Source of the DNA: Opisthocomus hoazin
Lineage: Eukaryota > Chordata > Aves > Opisthocomiformes > Opisthocomidae
Direction of reading: 5' to 3'
Length of the DNA stretch: 64,000 bases
Assembly: GCF_030867145.1 (NCBI RefSeq)
Contig: NC_134434.1
Location: 3,534,001 to 3,598,000 of the forward strand
In this document: piece by piece, positions 25,301-37,300 of the stretch
Numbering within the stretch: position 1 is the stretch's first letter
Layout of the letters: each line of letters opens with the position of its first letter
Made by a program: the position numbers and the translations under genes
The notes under the pieces: model-generated
The model's input: the letters and a program-made list of their open reading frames with translations, nothing else
Told to the model about the DNA's origin: nothing
Databases searched by the model: none

Positions 25301-28300
25301 TTGAGTACCTCAGCCTTCTCCATATCCCAGGTAACCAGGTCTCCTGTTTCCTTCCAGAGAAGGCCCACATTTTCCCTAGCCTTCCTTTTATAATGGACGT
25401 AGCTATAGAAGATTTTCTTGTTGCCCTTGAGGTCCCTTACCAGCCCATTCTCTCAGCGCTTTAGCTTTCCTAACCTGATCCCTGGCTGCTCAGACAATTT
25501 CTCTGTATTCATCCCAGCCTACCCGTTTTTGCTCCAACCCCCTGTAGGCTTTCTTATTGTGCATGAGTTTGTCCAGGTGTTTTTTGTTCATCCATGCAGG
25601 CCTCCTGCTGTTTTTACTTGACTTTCTCTTTAATGGGATGCAATGCTTCTGAGCTTGGAGGAGGTGAGCCTGGAATATTAATCAGCTTTCTTTGGCCACT
25701 CTTCCCTCCATGCCTTTATCCCGTGGTACTCTACTGAGCAGGTCCCTGCAGAGGCCAAAGTCTGAAGTCCAGGGTAGTGAGCTTGCTGTGCGTCCTCCTT
25801 GCTGCCCTGAGGAACTGGAACTCCACCATTTCATGGTCACTGCAGCCGAGGCTTCCCTTGAGTTTCATATTCCCCACCAGCCCCTCCTTGTTGGTGCGAA
25901 CAACAGGATAGATAAATTTGAGTAGGATGAATTCCATTATGAAGGTTTGGTACCATGTACAGTTGTGTGGATCTAAAGACTGAGTTTACTAGATAGTTCT
26001 GAATCTCTCAACATTCTGGTGGAAAGATCTTCAGAATAAATACAATTATTGCAGTTGTTGGTGAGACTCCTCCTAGTTTTATTCCATTTCTCCTGAGTGC
26101 CACCTGAAAAAATTGAACTTTGTCAACTTCCTCTTGCAATATGTACATAGGTTATGTAAGCTTTCTGATTTTTTTATGTGAAAATAATGTCATTATATGT
26201 TACTTTTCAGGTGCTGGGGAACAAATGAACACATGGGGATCTGGTGGATCATCCGAGGACCAATATTGGCTTCCATTGCAGTAAGAATAATTTCATCTGT
26301 TCCTAACATCGTGCACAAGTGTGATTGTCTTTTGTGACCCTTTCTCCATGTATAATCAAATTCTTGGACTAGAAAAGATGAGACAGAAAAAAAAGTAAAT
26401 TAGGTTTCTTACTGTGGGTCGATGGGCATAGCTTCCTTTCTTTCTATAAACAACAAAGATTTCAGTCTCATCCTCTCAAAACACTGCTGTTTATCTGTGC
26501 AGTGAATTCTGCACAGCTCCATCTACATCAAAGATGGAGTCTTTTGCTTCTCATATTTTTTACTTCTCATATTTTTACCCTCATTTTCTCAATGAGCAGG
26601 CTACTTAGGACAGAGCACCACTGAAAAGCTCCAAATTCTCTACAGAGGAAGATCTTATGATTACAACGATGCAGAGAAGTAGCAACAGAAGTACTGATAG
26701 TCATGCGCAGAAAGCATTCACCTAATGAAAAAAAAAGCATAGTATGACAAGACTGAGTTATGATTTTTTTTCTTAAAGAAATGCAAATGAGTGTACACCT
26801 GAAATGTGCTGATAATGAAGAGATGGAAATAGCATGATCAAAACAACTCATGAGGGCATGATTATGAACACAGAATTTTGATAGGTGGCATTGTGGTGTG
26901 TGCCCAGAATACCTTATACTCTCATGCAGTCAGCAGGGCATAAAAGGATTAGAGGAATAAGTGATTTGTTAGCTAGACAGACAGCAAATATTGTACAGAA
27001 GAGATATACTTTATTCATGCAAATGTGTCTGGGGAATAAAATAAGGACTGCTCAAGGTGTAATATTGAGGGATTGATGGACTCTGAAGAAGAAGAGTGGT
27101 GAAGATGAATTAAGAGGATGCTTAGCAAGATAAATTGGATAGAGGGACAGACACAGAATGGAGGCAAGAGAACTACATAGTGGGCAGAAGTTCAGGGGTT
27201 AGAAACCCAGAGCCGGATCGTGTAATAAGAGGATGTTCTCAATATCCTGTTCTTGAATATAATTCAGCAAAATTATCTAAAATCCACTGGTGAAATGTGT
27301 GTCAGTACTACCTAATGATGGTTGTGCATGGATTACAACAGCCAGGTACTGCAGCTGGACCTTGTCCTCATAGGGCATAAACTGGTGTACGGGCCAAAAG
27401 TTTCTAAGCGTTTTCTTGTGAAACATCAGAAATGTAAAGTTCATGTTTCCCTTTTTTTTAAAAAAAATCTTATTGGACTTTATTCCACAGTCCTGTTTCA
27501 TTTAAAACAAAATTAAAAGAGTCATGGGGAAAGCACGATGCTAGCTTGTGTGTTGCTGTTTCCTGAGCAGCTCTATTCATGTGTGGAAAAGAATGATGCC
27601 ATGGAAAAGAAGCCTGGAAAAGAATGATGGCATCTTGATTTTATGTGTATTGTATATATATTATGTACATCCAGAAATTTCAGAGTACTTCAAAAACAAA
27701 GTAATTATCTGAGTTTGGTGGTGGAGAACTGGAAGAGACTATGATGGACATAGTTCTTAACACTGATCTTAAAAACTCCATGTCCCGTTTTAATTTCTTT
27801 GTCCCACAATAGGTAAGAAATAAAGTATTAGAGTTCTTGCACATAGACAGCTTTTTACATTTTATATTTAAGTTACTGTTTCTAGCTATAATCCCAAGTT
27901 GCTACTAAATAGTCTTACATTTTTAATGTGAGGTAGGGGCTAATTTTTGTAATATCAGTACTTACACTAGGATCATCCTGCTGAGATCTTCAAAAGCACT
28001 GACACAGGGACCGTGACACAGCCATTGTAACCACCAATTCAATGTATGGGTTGGATGGGCAGTGAGGTGGATTGAAAACTGGCTGAATGACTAGGCCCAG
28101 CAGGTGCCATGGAGTCTAATTGGAGGCCAGTAACTAGCAGTGTACCCAGTACTGGGTCTGATCCTATTTAACCTCTTCATTTATGATCTGGACAACGGGG
28201 CAGAATGTATGCTCAGCAAGTTTGCAGATGACATCAAACTGGAAGGCATGGCTGAGATGCCGGAGGGCCATGTTGCCATCCAGAGGGACCTTTCTAGGCT

Positions 28301-31300
28301 GGAGAAATGAGCTGACTGTAACCTCATGAAGTTCAACATGGAGCAGTGCAATATCCTGCAGCTGAGGAGGTACAGCCCCAGGCACCAGTATCTGCTGGTG
28401 TCTGCCCAGCTGGAAAGCCGCTTTACAGAAAAGGACCTGGGGGTCCTGGCAGACACCAAGTTGACCATGAGCCAACAATGTACCTAGTATCCTGGGCTGC
28501 CTTAGGCAAAGCATTGCCAGCAGGTCGAGGGAGGCGATCCTTCCCTTCTGCTCAGCACTGGTGAGGCCACACCTACAGCACTGTATCCAGTTCTGGGCTC
28601 CCCAGTGCAATAGAGACATGGACATACTGGGGTGACACCAGCAAAGGGCCACAAGGATGATTAAGAGACGAGTATCTCTCCCATGAAGAAAGGCTGAGAC
28701 AGTTGGGAGTGTTCAGCCTGGAGCAGAGAAGACTTAGGGGGAATCGTATCAAGGTAGATAAATACCTCAAGGGTGGGTGCAAAGAGGATGGAGCCAGGCT
28801 CTTTTCAGTCCTGCCCAGTGACAGGACCAGAGGCAAAGGGCACAAACTGAAACAAGATGTTTCCTCTGAATGTCAGGAAATGCTTTTTCACTGTGAGGGT
28901 GACCAAGCACTGGTACAGGTTGCCTGGAGAGGTTGTGGAGTCTCCATCTTTGGAGATATTCAAACGCCGTCTGGACATGGACCTGGGAAAACTGCCCTAG
29001 GCAGCCCTGCTTGAGCAGGACAGTTGGACAAAGTAACCTCCAGACGCCCCTGTCAACCTTAACCATTCTGTAATTTGTGATTTTGCTTTCGTGTTCTATT
29101 GAAAATCCTATCTTTTCTATGAAACATTGAGAGTAAAAATATTTCAAACTTATGGCAGTCATTTTCAACGAAGTGTTTTCTGTGAAAAGCAGAAGTTCAT
29201 AATGAAAAACCATTTACACAATAAACATATTTTTTCAGACAGAAGTAAGCTTGGAAGGAAAATGCTCACTAGCTCTATTTTCGAAGAACTTTATTGAGTA
29301 TGATGAAATCTTTGTTTTTGTAATAACAAAAAATTATAGTAAAAGAAGTCAAATTCTAAAAGTTAGAAAAGACCCGAAGTAGAGTCACCCATTTAAAAGT
29401 AACTCACCCTCTCTCTTACATGTGTGCATCTAGATCTCCCTTAACTTGTCTAAACAGATGCCCACAAGATGAACTGTTACTGCAGAATAAAACAAGAGAG
29501 CACAGTCTGCAAGACAGGCACTTTAGTAACAGAGATGTGTGAAAGACAAGAGGGTATTTCATGAGGAAAAAGCATCATCCTGAGGGTAAGGTAGTTCAGT
29601 GCTGCCTCAGAAAATTGTTTTCCAACTCTGTCCCCAAGTTCATATACAATACCAGGCAAAATTTCTTAACTGGCTACGAACTTCTGGTATTTGATTCCTG
29701 AATGTCCCGACAGCCGATGGGGTAAGGGTTGAGCACTCCCAGTTGCAGCTAAAGTAACAAGTATGATACTCTTAGTAAGACAACGTTGATTCTAATTGCT
29801 TTGCAAAATCAAACCAAAGCACCTCTAGCTGGTGAGATCTTGCTCTTTGGACCTCTGTCTATTTATGCTTTAGGTTTGTTTTATTTTTAAAGGAAATAAT
29901 ATCTACTTATCACCCTGTGATGTTTTAAAGATAAATCTGTGCATATTTGTGGAGAACACCATGAAAAATATTTGAATCTTTACACAGAACAAGAACTAGG
30001 GTCCCAGCAGTAACACCTTCACATCAAAAGAAGACAAGAAGAGTAGTCCCGAATAATTGTCCATCCCCGAAATGAAGAAGCAGTGTTCTGCCTTAAAATT
30101 AAAATGCAATTTTGTACTGGAAGATCATGTATCATAACGTATACATAAATCAGGCTGAATAAGGCAATGCTAAGTTTCTCAACTTGGCGAACTTCATAAC
30201 TTCTTTGCATAGGGCTTTTGGTTTGTGGAAATGAAATAGTTAACACCTCATAGGCATTTGCAGGCCTCATTAGAAAAGAAATATTTGCAATTTTTCATGA
30301 CGGAGTGAACACAATTTAATTAACAAAGGAGTGAATTATTCATAAAACAATGCCCAGGGCTTGCTTGTCTGGCTGTCTAGAGCCTCTTTATCTGAAGAAC
30401 TGCAATCACAGCTCTTTTTTACCACATCCTGCTTACCTGTCATGGTTTGGTGAATAGTTGTATGACTTAAAGGTATATAAGGTCTGTTAACTCCCTCATT
30501 TGGAGCGAGTTGATACCAGCAGAATCTGTCACTGCTGCTCTGTACTCCCTGCTGAAGCTGTGGTAATAACCTGCTTCTGTTCTGACCTGACCACAACTGC
30601 ACTCTGGTTATTCTGTGAAAGGTTTTACAAGTGCTTAATATCAATTTTAAATTGTTTAAATAGCTATATGAGTAGTGTCATTTATTGTAAGTAACCCATA
30701 TGTATTTTCTTTCAAGGTTAACTTTGGCATCTTCTTAAAAATTCTCAGGATGTTGATTTCCAAACTGAAAGCTCAGCAAATGAGCTTTCATGACTACAAA
30801 TACAGGTATGTAATAAATAACAAAGAAGTCCTAGCCTACCCCCCCCCTTTTTTTCTCACAACATCAGAAGGTTGCCAGTTGGCCCTTGCAGATTATACAT
30901 TTACCTACTATCACCAGGTGTAACAGGTATTCAGAGTATGATATAGGAAAGCCATCTGGGGAAAAAGACTCCACAAACATTTTCTTATTTGAAAGGTAAA
31001 GGCAGGTCAGCACCTGTGTGCTGAGTATTATGAGCATTTTCTCAAGGACTTTGCAATGCAGTAAGATCTCTGCTCTCAGGTATCCTCACTGTACACCTGT
31101 GGCCTCTACTGCTGTGACACATTTTTTCCTTGAGTGTGACAAAAGGTTCTCCAAAGAAAAGGAGGTGTAGAATATTTATGGGACATTAGCATTTTTGATC
31201 TACCTTTTTTCACAGACGCAGACACCGTTGGCTCAAGATGTCCCTGGTCTTGTAAACCCAAATGAGAACACTATCCTTAACCTGCACTCTTGCAGGCCCT

Positions 31301-34300
31301 GGTGTGGGCTCTCTTGGCCAGAGTCTCAATGGTGCAGCATGTCTTTCACAAAGTCTTGGAGTTGGCCTTTGCACAAGCATCTTCCCACTTTGTGGGAACA
31401 GCAAGGACGGGCTGCTCTGCAAGGAGCTAAGGGTGCAGTGAAAACTGCCCTTAAATCAGTAGAAACCTGAGGATTCGTTACCTGCTTTCCACATCCCAGT
31501 TCTTTCCAGTTCTTAGTATCTTTAATCAAAGCATTGTAAATCTGTCTGCTACTACAGTCCTGCCTTACTAAGAAGAATTATTTTATTGTCTAACAGGACT
31601 GGGCAGGCAGTGGTGGGATGGAAATTCCACTAACTTCCTATTAAATTCCAGTGTTAAATCCCTAACAAGAAGCGTATTTCCATTTTCCTTCAATATTTAA
31701 GGTACAAAAGATCTCAGCTATATTCTCTACATTGCTACAGGAAGATTGTTGTGATGATAGCCACAGGCATCAGTGCCTGTATTTAATATTGCCTAATTTT
31801 TGTGTTATATTTTCTTTTCTACTGTTTATGATTTTGCTAAACTTTCAAAGACTCAAACTATTCCTCACATTGCAAGTCTTCCTCAGAACGAACTCTCTTT
31901 TGAGATTTCTTCTTTCATCCATGCAAAAACGTTCCCAGACTTGTTAAAGAAGATCCTCTTTCACAAAAATTCTTCTGGTTGCATTTTTTTAAGAAGCAGA
32001 CAACGGCTGACAGTACCTCAAAAACTTCCTATACAGCTGCGTAGAGTTTTCAGCAGTGATAGGAAGGTCTAAGAACCCTGTTAACAGATCACTCATATTT
32101 AGCTGTATAAATATTTCTCTGTTACCTAGCAGCATAAGTTTGATGATAGTGGCTTCCCTGTTCAAATTTTTCTCTCTAACTTTTCACATTAAACTCAAAG
32201 CCAAGATTCCCTCCTGTACAGCCTTTTCTGATAGTGTGCTCCAAAATTTAGATCTGGGAATTTGTCCTCAATATCACAAAAAAAAATACCATTCCAGAGT
32301 CTGAAAATTGAGGGAATATTTCTGGAATAATTTCTTTGGAGATTAATTTTTTATTTTTGGAGCAAGGATATCGAAAAACTACTGTAATCAAACATTTTCT
32401 TTTTAAGATTGGCAAGATCTACACTTGTGCTGATTCCATTGTTGGGGATCCATGAATTTTTATTTACTTTCATCACCGATGAACAGGTGGAAGGACTTTC
32501 AAGACATATCAGACTTTTCATTCAGCTGACAATGAGCTCATTTCATGTAAGTACTGTTTTGTAAGTACCGTTTTTAGGGTCATAGATCCACACATATATG
32601 TTGCCCACCTGTAGATATCACAAATATACAGTATTTTTATTTAATATTATGCTCCAAACCATAATGTCTCTAGATACACTATTACAGTCACAAGATAAAA
32701 AATTCACAAATCGCATATTCAAAATATGGTAGTCCCAAAGTCCAAAAAAGGAGTCTGACATCTTCAGTAACAGTGTCCTCTGTTCTCTGGTAATTGGTGG
32801 CAGTTCATCAGAGACTCCTGTTCTAAAAACAGGATTAAAGTGCTCTACTTCAAATATGTGTTTCAAGTAAGTTAATTCCTAAAAAGCAGTGGATGTCTTT
32901 TTTTTATCAAAATTTTCAGATGATCTGTTGACTTTGCAGTCATACTGAGGAGAGAGTTAGTCCAGACTCGTCTTTTTACGTGCATAGTACACGTCCAACA
33001 TACTTCAAACACACCACAATGACCTTGTTGTCCTGCCACTGTACAAACAAAAACCAGTCAAGACTCTTTGCACCAGGAGTTACAAGGATCAGCCTCAATT
33101 TAGCTTAGGTAGTTGGGGCAGTCAGTTCATGACTGACACCTTACTGACACAGTGGACCTGTGGAGCAGTCCTTACCTTTTAGGACTTTTTCCAAAAGGAG
33201 TTGAATGTAGACTACATGGCATTTGGGGCAGTTTGATGAGAGGAGATGCAGATCTGAATACTGTGAGAACAACGAGCAGAGATAAAACTTTTGCTGTGAG
33301 GAGAAGCATGTGAATATCTCTGGCTGGGAGTCCTTACTACTCCTTAACTCACTACTTCGATATGCATCTGCCCTCTTCTGCAGCCTGAGACATGAAGTCA
33401 TCCACACATTATTGCACTTTTCCTCCAATTTACAGTGATTCTTGATTTTAACCTATATGTATGCACCAGTGCTCTGGTGTATGTAAGCATCAGTGCTTTG
33501 ACACTGTTATTCAGGCTCTAATGAAAAATTTCCACTACAGCTTGAGGGCGAAAAGCCCAGGCAGGCATAAGGGAGTTCATGCAGAGCCACCACCCTAGGA
33601 GAGCCTGCGGACTTGGTGTTGAAGTACATGTTCCTCAGTTAGACATATCCTTACTTGGAGAGGTTGCAGTGACTAGATGCTATTTTAAGAAACACAGAAT
33701 CATTTTAAGTGAAAATTTTATTTACTGGCTTGTACAAAGAAATCTGATATAGACGATAGCTTGCTCATCCCTGCTAGAAAACACAAACTTCATTCCTTTT
33801 AGAGGAACATGCACGTGCTTGGCTACATGGCACACTTTAGAAGCAAAACTTCTTTTCAAAATACCCAAAGACCTTAGACAATGTTTATTGCAGATTCTCT
33901 TTTTTAGCTACAGCATTATTTCTGAAAGGATTAGCAAAAGAGCACATAAACTGTACACAATTACATTTGTTTAGTCTGTAAATCTGCTCAGTAGTTTTAA
34001 AAAGCAGTTAAACTGTTTTGTTACAGAAAAACAATTACCTCTGGGATCTCATCTGGAGGTTTTAACGCAAACATTTTCAAGGAGCACTATATTAAATTCT
34101 GCTGTAGATATGATGCCCCTTTGCTTTAGAAAGTGGAGCAACCTAAACATGTCGGCTCACTAGTGCTTGCAAATTGTTAGCCACAGGAAAAAATACTGGC
34201 TTCTGGTATACAACACTCAGCTATTTAATGAGTAATTTATCATGTTGCCATTGTGAATAGAACAGAAGACCTTTCAGGATTGCTAGAAAATTAACAGTAT

Positions 34301-37300
34301 GTTAATTTTTATGTTACTAACAGCTGTGTATGTGAATTTCTTTTTAAGCTTTAGTCTGAGAAAAACTGAAACATTTCTGGAAAAGTACAAGTGAGAAAAC
34401 AATTGAATGATGTCAGTTGTATTATAAATAAGGTTATGACATGTTTTTACTCGTAATATGAACATTGCCTTGAGACTAATAGTCAACACTATTTATTATC
34501 TTCATCAGAAGTTGTGTCACTGATGTGTTTAGACATATGAAAAGAAGTGCATTTCCTGAAGCAATGGTAACAAATCTGCATATCTGTGCCAGACGGGTAG
34601 GCTGAGGTGCATGCATGTAAGCTGTTTTGATCTGAGAGATGGAAAAAGCAAAGAGCAATTTCAGGGTTGGTTTAAAACAAGTTTTATCTTTAGGATTTAA
34701 CATTTTTTGAAAGGTGTTTATTTAAATCAATTAAATCAATTTAAAACACTTAACACAGCTGAGCCTTAAACTAGCACTTATCACTTACTATATCACTAAT
34801 TTAACAAAAAAAAATCAATGAGATCCCTCTCAGTAGTCTTATTTGCAAATTCAAAAAAGCACATAGATAATATGAGACCTCAAGCTGCATTTCTTTTGTT
34901 TTACCATGTTTGGAAATAGCAGCAGTCACAGTAGAACAGCAGTAGTTAAAAAAAAAAATAAATTCTGCGGTGGCAAAATGAAGATAACATGGAAGATCTG
35001 ACTGGGTTGTATAGTCTCTGTTCTTCAGCATCTGCAACAAATGTGCCCTACATTTGCTAAGGCACCATATGAAAACAATTTAGTGGGTACTTCAATAATA
35101 AGTAAATACAGGCAACTAGTTTCCTTTTTGAAAATGAAAAAGCATTGTTTATAGTTATGGCTTTAACGATAATGTCATGTTTAAACTAAAACTTCAGGTA
35201 TTTCCTGCACACCCTAACATTTTCCTCTTACTGTCTGTCTCTTACAGGGTTTTTTTGTAGCAGTTTTATATTGCTTCGCTAATGGAGAGGTAAGAGACAA
35301 TGCTGTAAGAAAAGTTTTTAGTTGATTAGTAAAGTATATTAATGACACCAAGAAGGATGAACACACTGACTAGCTCTGTTTATTTGAGAGCATGTGTGCA
35401 TTCTTTTGAACTGGTATAACTGTTTTGTATGAAGACAACAGCAAGACATCTCACAGGTTTGGGATCCAAATGCAAAGCATTTCCACTGAAGCCTGAGTGG
35501 CTATAGCACTGTGGAGGTGTGGATACCCTGGCGAGTCTGAAATACCAGCAGAGGCTTATGGTCAGCCACCTAAACCCCACTCCTCTAATCAGCTGGAATC
35601 TCAGACTTCATGTTAGACCAGGCTAAACCCTCTCTTAGTTTATCCCTCAAGCCCCTGTGAAGCGACCAAATTTGGGGTGCTTTAGTATCTTAGATAGCAA
35701 CATATTGAAAAAATAATTTCATGTATGCACTGCTCAGGACTTCCGCAAACTTGATGGGAGAGGATTCCTTGTCTGAAAGTTGTCTCCTGCTATTCCTGAA
35801 GGGACAGTTAGGGGTTCAGTTTGCTCCATGTCAGGATTTAGGCAGATCAGTCTTGGCTCTTATGCAAGGACATGACGGCAGAGAAAGCTAACCTCCTACC
35901 CAATGTAGGATGAAGACTGAATTCAGATCAGGTTGCTTGGGGTTTTGTGCAGCTGAGCTTCAAACCCTCCCCAGAGACAGAGGTTCCACCGCCTCTCTGG
36001 TCCTCTGTTCCAGTGCTTCACTGTACTAAGGAGGAAACATCTTTTCTGTATATTCTGTTACAACTTCCCCGATTTATTTGAATTTGTGATCACTGTCTCT
36101 TGTGTCCCTACCAAACACCTCTGTAGAGTGCCTGGCTCCACATCCTCCATGATCTCCTCATAGGCAGTATTTAGGCCTTCAGCGTGTACAAGCCCCATTC
36201 ACTCAGCGTCTCCTTACAGGGCAAGTGCTCCAGCCCGGATCTCTGCTGTTCTTGCTAATTCAAGCTTATCAACATGGTTCTTGTACTGGTTGCCCAAAAC
36301 TAGATGAAGTATTTAGAGGCAGCGTAACAGAGAAAAGGAGAACGAGCTGCTGGCTCTGCTCCCACCCATAAAACCCAGTGCCTTCATCACCATCACAGCT
36401 GCACACTGACTTGCTACAAGCTACTTCAGAAAATGATCCTGTGTAGGCTGTGGAATTAATCTCACTTAATTTTAGATGTTTTCTAAGTTGAATCTCACTG
36501 TCTGTACTTCCCTTATACTTAGGTGGGGTGCAAGTCTCCACTACTTGCAGTAAACAGACACGTATCCAGCATCAGTAGCACTTAAGAGCCTGGCACAGCC
36601 AGCTGGCATGGTACACACTACACTGACACAGGTACATGAATTTGGACACCTTTTTAAAGGTACCAGTGAAACAAATGAGATGGGCTTTATACAAAAGGTA
36701 GGCCATATGTTCCTAATATTTAACAAGGAAATCTGGAGCAATTCCGGAACTACTTAAATAAAAAAGTGAACTGGCACTTGTCTGTATTACAGGAGGACTT
36801 GTCTAACGTTTGTGAAGGGCGCAGAACCTCTAGCATCTCTTATGAACAGTTAAAAGTTGCTCTTTTGGCCTTCTACCTCCTGGTTCAGCTGAGCTCTCAG
36901 GCCAAAGGGGCTGCTGGTTAGAACAAGGGCATGTCCCACACCCCTGCGTGGCGCTGGAGCCTGCCCTCCATCTGCAGCACCAGCTCCGGGGATGCAGGCA
37001 GCGGGACGCTCAGCATGGAGGATTTAAGGCGGGCTGCCAGATAAAAAGCTTTAACAAAACAAACCAGATATCCAAGCACAACGCTCTGGCAAAGCTGCAT
37101 GGTCCTCATTTCCACAGCCCTTGGGCTTTCCTCCTCCTCACTTCATCAGGCTGTAAACATGAAAGTCACTTGAGTGCCACACACATGCATTAGGATCACA
37201 ATGTACCAGAGATTCAGCGGCTAGGAAAAACTTTCCCAAGTCAGAGTGAAGAGGGTGGACTCTTAAGCTTAGCTTAGCGAACAAGTCCATTTCTACCCTA

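Larger units (their letters stand above)
22687..26210 (+). other. GLP2R intron 8
   Basis: About 3.5 kb. Roughly two thirds is a reverse-oriented CR1 (23626-25940). Between exon 8 and the CR1 there are a 16-bp tandem repeat (23061-23092) and a perfect 22-bp palindrome (23456-23477). The rest shows nothing. Confidence 0.65.

Noticed and set aside
28164-29213. - strand open frames of 148-162 codons at 28.2-29.2 kb
   Set aside because: Antisense reading of the forward CR1; the sense strand shows clear RT motifs.
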